Below, one piece after another: positions 35,060 to 43,508 of a stretch of 64,000 nt of DNA (positions are counted from its first letter, which is position 1; each line of letters starts with the position of its first letter). This DNA is from Candidatus Nitrospira nitrificans (GTDB lineage: Bacteria > Nitrospirota > Nitrospiria > Nitrospirales > Nitrospiraceae): positions 62,001 to 126,000 of the forward strand of contig NZ_CZPZ01000035.1 in assembly GCF_001458775.1 (NCBI RefSeq). Direction: 5' to 3'. The notes below the pieces were generated by a model, which had not been told where the DNA came from, did no database searches, and was given only the letters and a program-made list of their open reading frames with translations. The position numbers and the translations under genes were made by a program.

Positions 35060-35280
35060 GCTCCTCGCAAGTTGAAAGGACGAGATTTGAATCCCAAAGG
35101 ATGTTGAAATAGCCTTCCAGTTTTCACCCACCCACCCCGGCGCGTTGAAACGCGCCCATCCCCAGGCAAGGCCGCGCTGAGCGTCACGCATGGTGTGGTG
35201 ACAATACCCCGCAAGAACGCTGCTTGGGACAAGGCGCGTCTGGACGCGCCAGGGTTGGACGGGTGAGAAGAGATGATTTT
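35060..35280. repeat. Spacer with two matched GGCGCGT hairpins inside the ACIII locus
   Basis: GGCGCGT-TGAA-ACGCGCC (35139-35156, extended by paired T/A) and GGCGCGT-CTGG-ACGCGCC (35233-35250, extended by C/G) are near-identical hairpins about 94 bp apart. The flanking sequence (TTCAAATCTCGTCC, GATGTTGAAATAGCC) has the look of a mobile palindromic intergenic repeat. Confidence 0.65.
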
Positions 35281-35289
35281 GCGACATCC

Positions 35290-35997
35290 TTATGTGATCC
35301 GTTTCAAGTAGGTGACGGCGGGATGAGTCCCGAGCGATTCCAGGAGATGAAAACCTCGGTCCTGCCGCGCCAGTTTCGAGACTCGACTATCGGGATCGTT
35401 GCGGTCACCGAAGACCAACGCCGACGTCGGACAGGTCTGGACACAAGCGGGCACGATGTCTCCATCTCGTACCGGCCGCCCTTCTTTCTCTGCCTGTTCC
35501 TTCCCCTGCCGGATGCGCTGCACGCAAAACGTGCATTTTTCCATGATGCCGTTTTGCCGGACCGTCACGTCGGGATTGAGCTGCTCCGCGAGTGGTTCAT
35601 CCCAATGCGGGTCGAACCAATTGAACTGCCTCGCCGTATACGGACAGTTGTTGCCGCAATAGCGAACCCCGATGCAGCGGTTGTAGACCTGTGCGTTCAA
35701 CCCTTCCGGCGTGTGGTACGAGGCATAGACGGGGCAGACCAGTTCGCAGGGCGCATCATCGCAGTGCTGGCAGAGCACCGGCATAAATCGAGCCTGGACG
35801 TTTGGATACTCCCCCTCCCAGTAACGCTCGATCCTAATCCAATTGATCGCCCGGCCCTGCGCCGCCTCCTCTTCCCCGGAGATTCGAATGTTGTTCTCTG
35901 CATGACAAGCCACGACACAGGCTTCGCAACCGGTACAGCGATCAAGATCGATGACCATCTCCCATTTGTGAGGCTTATTCTCTTTTGGCTGGCTCAT
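35290..35997 (-). CDS. ACIII iron-sulfur subunit ActB2 (four-cluster ferredoxin)
   Basis: A 235-residue electron-transfer protein with four ferredoxin-like Cys groups: CTGCEACVVAC, CQHCDDAPCELVCP, CIGVRYCGNNCPY and CTFCVQRI with later CVQTCP. This is the DMSO reductase B-type arrangement. In ACIII this domain is usually fused after ActB1; here it is a separate gene between ActB1 and ActC. There is no signal peptide, so it probably follows its Tat-exported partner. The spacer to ActB1 holds repeat copy C. Confidence 0.92.
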   Translation of the reverse strand: MSQPKENKPHKWEMVIDLDRCTGCEACVVACHAENNIRISGEEEAAQGRAINWIRIERYWEGEYPNVQARFMPVLCQHCDDAPCELVCPVYASYHTPEGLNAQVYNRCIGVRYCGNNCPYTARQFNWFDPHWDEPLAEQLNPDVTVRQNGIMEKCTFCVQRIRQGKEQAEKEGRPVRDGDIVPACVQTCPTSALVFGDRNDPDSRVSKLARQDRGFHLLESLGTHPAVTYLKRIT

Positions 35998-36028
35998 ATT
36001 GTGCCGCTCCTCTTCTTCTCTCGATCAT

Positions 36029-36133
36029 GAGTTCCAAGTTGTTCAAAAACCTGAAACTTAACTTGAAACATGAAACCTGAAACTAGAAACACAGTACCTA
36101 TCGCTTTACGCTTCACGAGATACGTTTTACGCT
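36029..36133. repeat. Intergenic heptad repeat, copy C
   Basis: The spacer between ActB1 and ActB2 has CCTGAAACTTAACTTG, AAACATGAAACCTG and GAAACTAG units, then CGCTTTACGCTTCACG and ACGTTTTACG. The two sub-types occur in the same order as in copy B. Its last bases enter the end of the ActB1 gene. Confidence 0.7.
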
Positions 36134-38316
36134 CCATGCTGTCGCTCTATCTCGATCAAATCACTTTGCTCCATCGCCGGTCGTTCGAGCGTCACTAGTC
36201 GTCCTTTCGCACCGGTGCGTTCGATGCGAACCCTGGTGGCGCCTGCTGCCAAAGTCCCGGTCACATTGTCCAGGACTGGTGCCAACAACTCGATGGGGTT
36301 CACACCGCGGTTCTTTGCATACCGGCCATAGCTCGAATGACCCTGTCCCAGCGGCATGGCCACGACGTCAGGCCTGATGCCAGGGAAAAGAACGGCCGGT
36401 GCCTCTAGCGATCCAAACGGCGAAATAACTCGCACCATATCGCCTTGTTGAATGCCAAGGTCCTTCGCCGCAATGGGATTTACTTCCACCCAAGAACCCC
36501 ATACCACCGTCGTCAAGGTGTCGGGGCACTCTTGCAACCATGGCCGATTGGCGCCTTCACCGTGACCGATCGCCATCGAAGGATAGGGATGGAGGACGAA
36601 CGGAAATTCGCGCTCTCCGCCGGAGAAGTTCGCCGTTTCGAATGCCCGCGAGGGAGCGAAGGTCAATGGAGGTTCGCTTCTGCTCTGCTCGGCCCACCAC
36701 CCTCCTTGCCGGAGGGAGGCGACCCAGGCCTTGTCGAACCAATCAGGCGTCTCTTCGTGCGGCTTGTCGGCCAGGAACGTTTTCCATCGTTCGCGAAGCA
36801 AGTCGTAGAAGGTCGGTCCTTGAGCGTGACCGAGGTTCAACCGGCGACTCACGTCAAGAATCGTGTCGCCGATCTGGCGTGTGTCATACAACGGCGTCAC
36901 GACCGGCTGAGACAACCCAATGGCCGGTGTCGTGGTCTCGGGGACATGATCGCCCCACGACTCCAGCGCGTCCCGATCCGGGAGTAAAAGCTCGGCCGTC
37001 TCGGTCGATTCATCCAGGAACGAACTGAAGCTCACGATGAACGAAGCCCGTTCGAACAATGACTTGATCGGTACCGATGGCGGCATCGTGAAGAGCGGAT
37101 TGCAACCGTACAAGAGCAGGACAGGCCCTGCGCCGGCCTTCTCCTGTTTCTCAACCAACTCGAACACCCGACGCTCGGTCAGCCATGGGATCGAACGGTC
37201 AGGACGGTCTCCGTACCGAATGCCGTGTGCGACGGATTCTCGGCCCAAACTTTCGACCAGGGCATTCAAGCCGTTGATCGCGATCAACGATGCCGTCCCG
37301 TTTGTCTGAGCGCAGCTCGTGCCGCCTCCGATGGCGAGCGGGGCTCGCGCAGAAGCGAAGTCATGGGCCAGACGAACGATCACCTCTCGAGGAAGTCCCG
37401 TGGCGTTCTCCACCTCATCCAGTCGAACAGAGCCATAAAATCTATGGAATGGATCGAGTGCTTTCCCCGCCGACTTGGCTCGATGAGTATCGAGAAGAAG
37501 CTGTCCGATGCCGAGAGCGAGCATCCCTTCCATGCCCGATCGAATGGGAAGCCATTGGTCGGCATTCGCGGCGGTCATCGACATCCGAGGCCCAATATGG
37601 ATGTACCGGCCGCGAACCGTCGAGCGCCCCTGTCGCATGTGGCCATAGGCAATACCCATGGAGACCGGAGACAACCAGTGTTCGAGAAAGGGGGCGCCGA
37701 AGGAGAGCAGATAGTCCGTCTGAGCCAGGTCGTAGAACGGCGCCTCGTCGGAGCCTACGCTCTCATGCCATGCGGCATGCAGCGGCAATTCGGCATCCGG
37801 CGCATAGAAGTAGAGCTTGCCCCCCAAAGAATCCATAAAGTCCGACAACAATCCGGCAAGCGTTCCGGAAAGCGGCCTGGTTACCATCAGCGGCGGCACC
37901 CTCCTATTTTGGAGAGCCTGCGCGCAACGTCGCAGGCCTTCTTCCCATTCTATTGGGATAAATGTTCTTTCCCCTCGACGGCCTTCTCGTTGAAACGGCC
38001 CTCGAAGCCGATCAGGATTGTAGAGACCTTGTAATGAGGCCTGTCCTCTTGCACAGAGCTTCCCATGATTCACCGGATGATCGGGGTTGCCCTCGATCTT
38101 TTTGGCTCGGCCCTCCATGGCGCGGACAATCACGCCGCATCCGGCAGAACATTCCCTGCACACGGAGGCGTACCAATCGGCGACGCCTGGCACGATCTCT
38201 TCATCCGGCAGGAGGTACGGGACCACGCGATGCGCCGCGCGCTCACAGCCTGGCAGGGTCGAGCTCAATGCGGCCAATGCCGCCGTCTTGAGAAAAGTAC
38301 GTCGTTTCAAATCCAT
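36127..38316 (-). CDS. ACIII large subunit ActB1 (molybdopterin-oxidoreductase fold)
   Basis: A 729-residue protein with a Tat signal (LKRRTFLKTAALAALSSTLP) directly followed by a lipobox-like LPGC (Cys24). The N-terminal 4Fe-4S Cys set is C53, C56, C60 and C88 (CRECSAGC ... KLCARG). The remainder follows the molybdopterin oxidoreductase fold. In characterised ACIII this subunit carries clusters but no molybdenum cofactor; I infer the same here from the gene order. It is preceded by ActA and followed by ActB2 as in other ACIII loci. Confidence 0.9.
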   Translation of the reverse strand: MDLKRRTFLKTAALAALSSTLPGCERAAHRVVPYLLPDEEIVPGVADWYASVCRECSAGCGVIVRAMEGRAKKIEGNPDHPVNHGKLCARGQASLQGLYNPDRLRGPFQREGRRGERTFIPIEWEEGLRRCAQALQNRRVPPLMVTRPLSGTLAGLLSDFMDSLGGKLYFYAPDAELPLHAAWHESVGSDEAPFYDLAQTDYLLSFGAPFLEHWLSPVSMGIAYGHMRQGRSTVRGRYIHIGPRMSMTAANADQWLPIRSGMEGMLALGIGQLLLDTHRAKSAGKALDPFHRFYGSVRLDEVENATGLPREVIVRLAHDFASARAPLAIGGGTSCAQTNGTASLIAINGLNALVESLGRESVAHGIRYGDRPDRSIPWLTERRVFELVEKQEKAGAGPVLLLYGCNPLFTMPPSVPIKSLFERASFIVSFSSFLDESTETAELLLPDRDALESWGDHVPETTTPAIGLSQPVVTPLYDTRQIGDTILDVSRRLNLGHAQGPTFYDLLRERWKTFLADKPHEETPDWFDKAWVASLRQGGWWAEQSRSEPPLTFAPSRAFETANFSGGEREFPFVLHPYPSMAIGHGEGANRPWLQECPDTLTTVVWGSWVEVNPIAAKDLGIQQGDMVRVISPFGSLEAPAVLFPGIRPDVVAMPLGQGHSSYGRYAKNRGVNPIELLAPVLDNVTGTLAAGATRVRIERTGAKGRLVTLERPAMEQSDLIEIERQHGA

Positions 38317-38350
38317 CTCAAATCGTAGTCCTCACGACACAGTCCTCGCT

Positions 38351-38884
38351 TCATTTGTGGCATGTCCAACAATCCAGGGACGCACCCCGCTGTTGATGAC
38401 AGGTCAGACACCAGCCCATTTCGTAACTGGCGGCGCGCGGTGTCAGAGACACGCGCCCCACATGACCGTGGCAATCAATACACCGCAATCGGGCCCTCAG
38501 ATGCATTTCATGGGTGAAATACACAAAGTCCGGCAACCGATGCAGCCGCACCCAGGGTATCGGCTCCTGTCGTTCCCAGTACCCCAATAGTTTCCGGGTA
38601 TCCGGAGTTTCTTTCATCAAGTTTCGATGGCAGCTCATGCACAGTTGAACGGACGGAACCCCCGCAGTAGCGGAGAGAGAAGCAAAACGATGGCAGTACA
38701 AACAGTCCACTTTCAGTCGCCCCGCATGCCGCGCATGACTAAACGGCACAGGTTGCATATCTTGGTCTCCTGTGTCGGAACTGCCGGCGGAATACAGCAT
38801 ACCCACCCAGGCGGCCATCACGCCGGTAAACAACAGCACGGCCACTGCGAGCATGATCGAGCGATGACGCGTCACAGCTCGCAA
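38351..38884 (-). CDS. ACIII pentahaem cytochrome c, ActA
   Basis: A 177-residue protein with an N-terminal membrane anchor (IMLAVAVLLFTGVMAAWVGM) and five CxxCH haem sites at 61-65 (CLYCH), 82-86 (CMSCH), 135-139 (CIDCH), 159-163 (CLTCH) and 172-176 (CWTCH), fitting ActA. The frame starts with TTG at 38884; a GTG at 38875 is an alternative, and neither has a strong ribosome site. It is the first gene of the ACIII set. A tandem palindrome of the sigma-54 enhancer type lies about 80 bp upstream, but no good promoter matches it. Confidence 0.88.
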   Translation of the reverse strand: MRAVTRHRSIMLAVAVLLFTGVMAAWVGMLYSAGSSDTGDQDMQPVPFSHARHAGRLKVDCLYCHRFASLSATAGVPSVQLCMSCHRNLMKETPDTRKLLGYWERQEPIPWVRLHRLPDFVYFTHEMHLRARLRCIDCHGHVGRVSLTPRAASYEMGWCLTCHQQRGASLDCWTCHK

Positions 38885-38955
38885 AAATGCAAGGACCAGA
38901 CCCTTCCAACAATCCGGGGTGAAAGGGGGATCGAACGATCAAGCGATTAGACGAT

Positions 38956-38988
38956 CGGACAATCTGTCCGGTTTCAGACAAGTTGACG
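38956..38988. promoter_or_regulatory. Orphan tandem palindromes of the enhancer type
   Basis: GGACA-ATC-TGTCC (38957-38969) is a perfect match to the site found upstream of six sigma-54-type promoters, and AGACA-AGT-TGACG (38976-38988) is centred 19 bp away. The nearest GG-N10-GC on the ActA side (minus strand, 38902-38889) has a poor -24 box and is only 61 nt away. Confidence 0.5.
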
Positions 38989-39439
38989 CATGCAAAGAAA
39001 ACATCCCAGTGATGAGATTGCCGAGCACGGCAACGTTGTCGTGCTTGTTTCGAAAGGCTTGCTTCATAGAGCGAGTACCCTGGGTGGAAGTCGCTTTCCC
39101 TTCCTTTTTCTTGGCGCGACGAACCGTCTGTTTTTCCGGCCGGACTCCAGATCACACGCATTGCTGCGCGTTATGACATCCGCCGACCGTTTACACCATG
39201 CTTCAAAGGAGTTCTTTTTGATCGAGCGGATTTCCGACGCATCCCTCTCCTTGCTTTGGTCTCTCCATGCCTGTTACCGACCATAACGGTGAACACCGGG
39301 CGTGGATTCCCTGCTGCCATCTATCAACTGATCCGATAGGATTCCTCGTCCGCGTCACTTCGCCCGAATATATGTCTCTGAGCGGACGGAAGCGATGACG
39401 CCTTGCTTGAGTCCTACACGATGAGAAGTAGATGACGCG

Positions 39440-39475
39440 CCGAGCTCCGGCAGAACACAACCTGCCGGAGCTCGG
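39440..39475 (-). terminator. Perfect 14-bp hairpin downstream of the DUF4142/DUF3015 operon
   Basis: CCGAGCTCCGGCAG (39440-39453) and CTGCCGGAGCTCGG (39462-39475) pair perfectly around the loop AACACAAC. It lies 85 bp past the end of the 39560 gene. There is no T run after it, so it may be a processing or stabilising hairpin rather than an intrinsic terminator. Confidence 0.5.
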
Positions 39476-39559
39476 GCTCGGTGGAAGGTCCTAGGCGGCA
39501 AACACTCCTCTCGCATAGATTTGTGCAAAGCCACTGAGAGTTTGGCCGACTCGCTGCGT

Positions 39560-39841
39560 CTAAGACACTCGGTCGTACCCGGCGACTTTTACGAGTTTGT
39601 TGTAGACGCCGAAGAGCAAAAACGGCGCTATCCATTGGCCCACAAAGAGGCCGTCTTCCCTTTTGCCGGTGCCGTGAAAGAGCATTGAAACACCAATCGC
39701 GGCGAATGCGGCCCATAACCACACATCGGAAGGCAGCTTTGCCGTCTGCTCTTCAATGGCGCGCGCAACTTTCCCTTCGCCGTGCGCGTGAGCTTCTTGA
39801 GCGTCGCTGTTATGTTTCGCTTTCGTCATTGTTTCAGCCAT
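39560..39841 (-). CDS. Small membrane protein of unknown function
   Basis: A 93-residue protein. The first 35 residues are polar with His and Glu (AHAHGEGKVARAIEEQTAKL), followed by two hydrophobic segments (WLWAAFAAIGVSMLFHG and APFLLFGVYNKLVKVAG). The start at 39841 follows AAAGGAAGTGTACC. No family is recognised. It begins 65 bp after the DUF3015 gene, so it is the third gene of a DUF4142/DUF3015/small-membrane unit. Confidence 0.72.
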   Translation of the reverse strand: MAETMTKAKHNSDAQEAHAHGEGKVARAIEEQTAKLPSDVWLWAAFAAIGVSMLFHGTGKREDGLFVGQWIAPFLLFGVYNKLVKVAGYDRVS

Positions 39842-39906
39842 CGGTACACTTCCTTTCAGATGAATAGTGAGACGAACACGAGACGTCTCGGCTATCAGAC
39901 AATGTT

Positions 39907-40428
39907 TCAACGGCTCACAGGAGCTTTCCCCTGACCGGACCGTTCCACTATCGCTTTCTGCAACGCGAGCAGCATCGTCCGCGGCGCGTCTTCTGCTTCT
40001 ACCGTCGCATCACCGGCTCCTTGCCGTTGCATCATGTCCCAGAAGATTTCCTGCGCCAGGCTAAAGAACTCAGCCTGACGATCCGTGGGTATGCCCATCA
40101 ATGTCGCCAATGACGACAAGTATTCTCCCCTGCCCCGAGCCATATCTTGCGACACATGGTCGGCATTCTGATCGACGAACACCGTCAATACTTCCCGCTT
40201 TACGATCATCCCGTTATTCGTGCATCCTGACGTTCCACTGGTGATAGCAAAGGGCTGAGTGGGGACGTTCAAGGTAGACCCGAAATGCTGCATCAAGATG
40301 GATTTCGGTTGGGTTTTGAATACCATCACCCCTAACCCACAGCCGGGACCTTCTCCCCAGCCCGCCATTCCGATTGAGGTACCCATACAGACCGTGGCAA
40401 ATACGGCCATCATCGCTGTTTTCATCAT
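39907..40428 (-). CDS. DUF3015-family exported protein
   Basis: A 173-residue protein with a signal peptide (MMKTAMMAVFATVCMGTSIG...). The mature start has the DUF3015 hallmark GPGCGLGVMVFKTQ and later FAITSGTSGCTNNGMI, with the two Cys that probably form a disulfide. The C-terminal half is helical (VSQDMARGRGEYLSSLATLM). The family is periplasmic and uncharacterised. It is 66 bp after the DUF4142 gene. Confidence 0.85.
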   Translation of the reverse strand: MMKTAMMAVFATVCMGTSIGMAGWGEGPGCGLGVMVFKTQPKSILMQHFGSTLNVPTQPFAITSGTSGCTNNGMIVKREVLTVFVDQNADHVSQDMARGRGEYLSSLATLMGIPTDRQAEFFSLAQEIFWDMMQRQGAGDATVEAEDAPRTMLLALQKAIVERSGQGKAPVSR

Positions 40429-40494
40429 GGTTGAGTCCTCTTCGCTTTTGTGATCTTTCTAGTCTCTCCTGTAGAAGAGAACATTCGGCTTGAA

Positions 40495-41007
40495 CTATAG
40501 GTGCGTCCGTAGCGCGGCGTGTAAGAGCCGGGCCTTCTCACGATGCGCATTCACGACGGGCAACATGTCATGGATCCATTGTCGCAGGTCCGGGTATGGC
40601 AACGTTTGCGCATAGCGCTCCCACTCGGACAGGGTGCTGTCGTGACCGGACACGATATGATTCATGTATGCCAGATCAAAATCATGGCCGGTCAATCGCG
40701 ATAATTCGTCTATCTGTTTCTCATGATCGCGGTTGAGTCCTGGATGCAGCACCACGTGTTGATGCAATGCCAATTGTTCCACGGCCATTTTGGTCTTCAT
40801 ATGCTCATCGAGCATATGCGTGCTGGAATCCTTGACGCGCTCGTTCTCCGCCCTCTGGGCGGCCAGCAGACTGACCGTGATCTCGGCTTGTTGTTCTTCC
40901 GCAACCCGCATGAGAAACGGTCCCGCGTTCATGATGGTTTCAGGATTGATCGGAGCGAAGGCCACCGTAGTCGCCATGAGAACAAGCAAGGCCCATCGCG
41001 TAGACAT
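40495..41007 (-). CDS. DUF4142-family exported protein
   Basis: A 170-residue helical protein with a short signal (MSTRWALLVLMATTVAFA). It has the DUF4142 pattern of a long helical hairpin, with AEEQQAEITVSLLAAQRAEN, VKDSSTHMLDEHMKTKMAVE, and later FDLAYMNHIVSGHDSTLSEW. The fold is a ferritin-like four-helix bundle and the family is often induced by stress. The ATG follows GGGAGGAACAC. It heads the unit of three small genes. Confidence 0.85.
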   Translation of the reverse strand: MSTRWALLVLMATTVAFAPINPETIMNAGPFLMRVAEEQQAEITVSLLAAQRAENERVKDSSTHMLDEHMKTKMAVEQLALHQHVVLHPGLNRDHEKQIDELSRLTGHDFDLAYMNHIVSGHDSTLSEWERYAQTLPYPDLRQWIHDMLPVVNAHREKARLLHAALRTHL

Positions 41008-41087
41008 GTGTTCCTCCCGGCTCGGCCGACAACATCAAAGCTCGACGAATTGATGGTCCTGGTTGCGACTTCTCCCGATTCATTTGA

Positions 41088-41537
41088 TCATGCAACGGTC
41101 CCCCGCCAGGCGCCGGTTTCCTGGCCGCGTGACTCGATGAATTCCTTGAACCGCTCCAGGTCCCCTTCCACTCGTTGAGAGACCACGCCGACGGCATCTC
41201 CGGTTTTTTCGACCATCCCTTCAGGTTCATACTCGATACGAAGATTGATCTTCGCCTTGGCGGCCGACATGGGCGCGAAGGTCACCACTCCGCTGTTCTT
41301 CGCCCCTCGCTGGCTCTTCCACGCGATGCGTTGATCGGGGATCTGCTCCGTGATTTCCGCATCCCATTCCTCTTCCTTGCCGCCGATGCTGGCTTTCCAA
41401 TGTAGATGTTTGTCGCCTTTTTGCAGAACCTGCACCACCCCTTCCATAAACCGAGGAAAGTCTTCAAATTGCGTCCATTGATTGTAAGCGGTATGCAAGG
41501 GCACATTGACCTCGATCGATTTTTCTATGACGGACAT
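41088..41537 (-). CDS. SRPBCC-family protein (short form)
   Basis: A 149-residue stand-alone SRPBCC/START-like domain with no membrane part: SVIEKSIEVNVPLHTAYNQW, FPRFMEGVVQVLQKGDKHLH, EEEWDAEITEQIPDQRIAWK and KAKINLRIEYEPEG. The start at 41537 follows AACAAGGAGGCGACT. It is a distant paralogue of the two larger SRPBCC proteins here. It lies about 180 bp downstream of the cytochrome c gene. Confidence 0.85.
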   Translation of the reverse strand: MSVIEKSIEVNVPLHTAYNQWTQFEDFPRFMEGVVQVLQKGDKHLHWKASIGGKEEEWDAEITEQIPDQRIAWKSQRGAKNSGVVTFAPMSAAKAKINLRIEYEPEGMVEKTGDAVGVVSQRVEGDLERFKEFIESRGQETGAWRGTVA

Positions 41538-41714
41538 AGTCGCCTCCTTGTTGAATGGATTAACGGACTCGTCGGACACCGGTAGATTTTCAATCGCTTG
41601 CTTCATCGTCCATATCTCAGGTTCATCTGGTCGTCTGATCTATCCCCTGTATCTGGTCTCGTCTTTGTCTCCGGAAACCAGACAGACCTCCCGCGCCGGA
41701 TAGACCTTCTATAG

Positions 41715-43295
41715 CTATAGCGCGCGCAGGAAGGCGACCAACGATGTTTTCTCTTCTTTTGTCAGCTTCAGTTCACCGACGATATTGAAAAATTCCACCG
41801 TATCTTCCAACGTCAAGAGCCGCCCATCGTGAAGATACGGCGGCGAATCTTTGATCCCCCGCAACGTAAAGGTCTTGATCGGTCCGTCACCTGGTTCGTC
41901 CTTGAGAAAGCGCTCGAGGCGCAGGTCATGCATCTTGTCGTCGAGGTAAAAAGGCGGAGTATGGCAACCCGCGCACTGCCCCTTGCCGAAAAAGACTTTT
42001 TCTCCCCGCATTTCCGCCTCCGTGGCCTTCTTCGGATCGAGCCGACCCGTCATGGGATCGAGCTTGGGCGCGGGAGGAAAGTCGAACATGTTCTGCATCT
42101 GCGCCATGTGACTGACTTGGATACGGTCTAAAATGTTCATCCCTTTCTTGATGGCATGGATTTGATCGCCGTTGAAATAGGCTGTTCGTTGCTCAAACTC
42201 CGTAAAATCTTCGATCGAGCGCAAGCTACGCTTGGATGAGTGGATCTGTTGGTTGAATACACCCCGTATACTGGTCGTATCGAGGCGCAAGCGCCGCTCC
42301 TCAGGCCGCATATCGGGATTCAGATGGAACTGTCCGGTCGTATGGCCATTGACATGACAGTCCAAACAGGTGACTCCGAGGCTAGGGCGGAGGCTCTTGC
42401 GGTCGTCGGTCGGGTTGAACTCCTCCTGCGGAAACGGAGTCAACAGCAACCTGAGTCCGTCAAGCTGGACGGGGGTGAGAAGATCCTTGAACAACCGATA
42501 ATAATTGTTGATGGACACCACTTCTCCCCGGGACACATCGCCCAATTCCGGGCGGTTGCTGAGGAAGATCGCCGGAGGAAATTCAGGCAAAAAGGCTTCG
42601 GGAAGGTCAAAATCTACATCAACCCGCTCAAGCCGTGGGAACATGTCGATTTGCATTTGTGGGAAGACCATGCCACCAGGAGATTGCAGCGGGTGCGGCA
42701 GAGAGGGATAAGGGAAGAGTCCCTGTTTCTTGATCTCTTCCGGGTTGAGTCCGGCGAGTCGTTCCCATGTCATACCTTCAGACAAGCGGGCCGTCGGGCC
42801 GACCGGCAGCGGTTTTCCCCGGGACATCTTGGCTTCGGAATCCAGTTTTGGCTTGAGATGATACCGGCGCTCCAACAGTTTGCGATGTGTCTCCATGACC
42901 TTTGGCTTAGCGGCGATATCCTTCTTCATGATCTCTTCCGGCTCTTGCATGGGCTTCTCCGCTCCCAAGGGATCGCGGTAGAAGTCGAAACCCAAAGTCT
43001 TGCCGTCTCTCGGTTGGTCCAAGAAAGTAGGCGAAGAAGGCCGCGCCTTCTGCGCATCGAAGATGGCTGAGCGATCGTGATCCGTCTTTTTCTGCTCAGG
43101 GCGTTCGATAGGAACAGTCCGGGGCTCTTGCGCCTCGACCACCGCATCGTGGGGCGGGCGAGAAGTCTTCGGGTCCTGAGTTTCGGCTGCCGTGACAAGG
43201 TCGGTCGCATGGAAGGACAGGCCCCAGGATACGAGCGAGACGATCACGGCCGTCATCATGAGCCGCCTGGGTGAAGAACGAGTTGGTTTCATCAT
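41715..43295 (-). CDS. Di-haem cytochrome c, peroxidase/MauG-like
   Basis: A 526-residue periplasmic protein with a Sec signal (LMMTAVIVSLVSWGLSFHAT) and a long Pro/charged linker to about residue 190. Two haem c sites are CLDCH at 310-314 and CAGCH at 441-445. The order, with an RGVFNQ motif between them and a final LRGIKDSPPYLHDGRLLTLE plus TVEFFN, matches the di-haem cytochrome c peroxidase/MauG group. Whether it reduces peroxide or oxidises another substrate is not shown. Confidence 0.85.
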   Translation of the reverse strand: MMKPTRSSPRRLMMTAVIVSLVSWGLSFHATDLVTAAETQDPKTSRPPHDAVVEAQEPRTVPIERPEQKKTDHDRSAIFDAQKARPSSPTFLDQPRDGKTLGFDFYRDPLGAEKPMQEPEEIMKKDIAAKPKVMETHRKLLERRYHLKPKLDSEAKMSRGKPLPVGPTARLSEGMTWERLAGLNPEEIKKQGLFPYPSLPHPLQSPGGMVFPQMQIDMFPRLERVDVDFDLPEAFLPEFPPAIFLSNRPELGDVSRGEVVSINNYYRLFKDLLTPVQLDGLRLLLTPFPQEEFNPTDDRKSLRPSLGVTCLDCHVNGHTTGQFHLNPDMRPEERRLRLDTTSIRGVFNQQIHSSKRSLRSIEDFTEFEQRTAYFNGDQIHAIKKGMNILDRIQVSHMAQMQNMFDFPPAPKLDPMTGRLDPKKATEAEMRGEKVFFGKGQCAGCHTPPFYLDDKMHDLRLERFLKDEPGDGPIKTFTLRGIKDSPPYLHDGRLLTLEDTVEFFNIVGELKLTKEEKTSLVAFLRAL

Positions 43296-43508
43296 GTTGA
43301 GACTCCCACGTACTTAGATGGAAATTGGATAGAATTGAAGCGGCCTACGAACTATCTTCCTTATATCGTCGATAGTGGTCCCTGACGACTAGCAAACTCC
43401 CGAGGTATGGGTGAGATAGCAAAAGTGCCACCGCTCCGGAATCGCAAATGGAGCGCGGTCATCAGTCTCGCGGCGGCATGAAGTGATCCGGCGCTGGATG
43501 ACGCAGCT

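Larger units (their letters stand above)
38885..39559. other. Intergenic region with palindromes, no supported gene
   Basis: About 675 bp upstream of actA. It holds the orphan enhancer-like pair and, next to it, four octamer units beginning GATCGAAC. On the left side is a 14-bp hairpin at 39440-39475. Frames of 85-140 codons on both strands carry no recognisable motif. A plus-strand AAAGGAG at about 39208 precedes a short TTG frame, which I do not call. Confidence 0.4.

Noticed and set aside
38889-38902. GG-N10-GC on the minus strand near actA considered as a sigma-54 promoter
   Set aside because: The -24 box is GGTCT instead of GGCA, the distance to the enhancer is only about 61 nt, and the start would fall at or after the TTG codon.
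39203-39460. Small frames in the spacer upstream of actA
   Set aside because: Arg-rich and non-conserved in appearance, one overlaps the hairpin, and none has a convincing ribosome site.
43419-43436. GG-N10-GC-like sequence upstream of the di-haem cytochrome gene
   Set aside because: The -24 box is poor and no tandem palindromes were found upstream.
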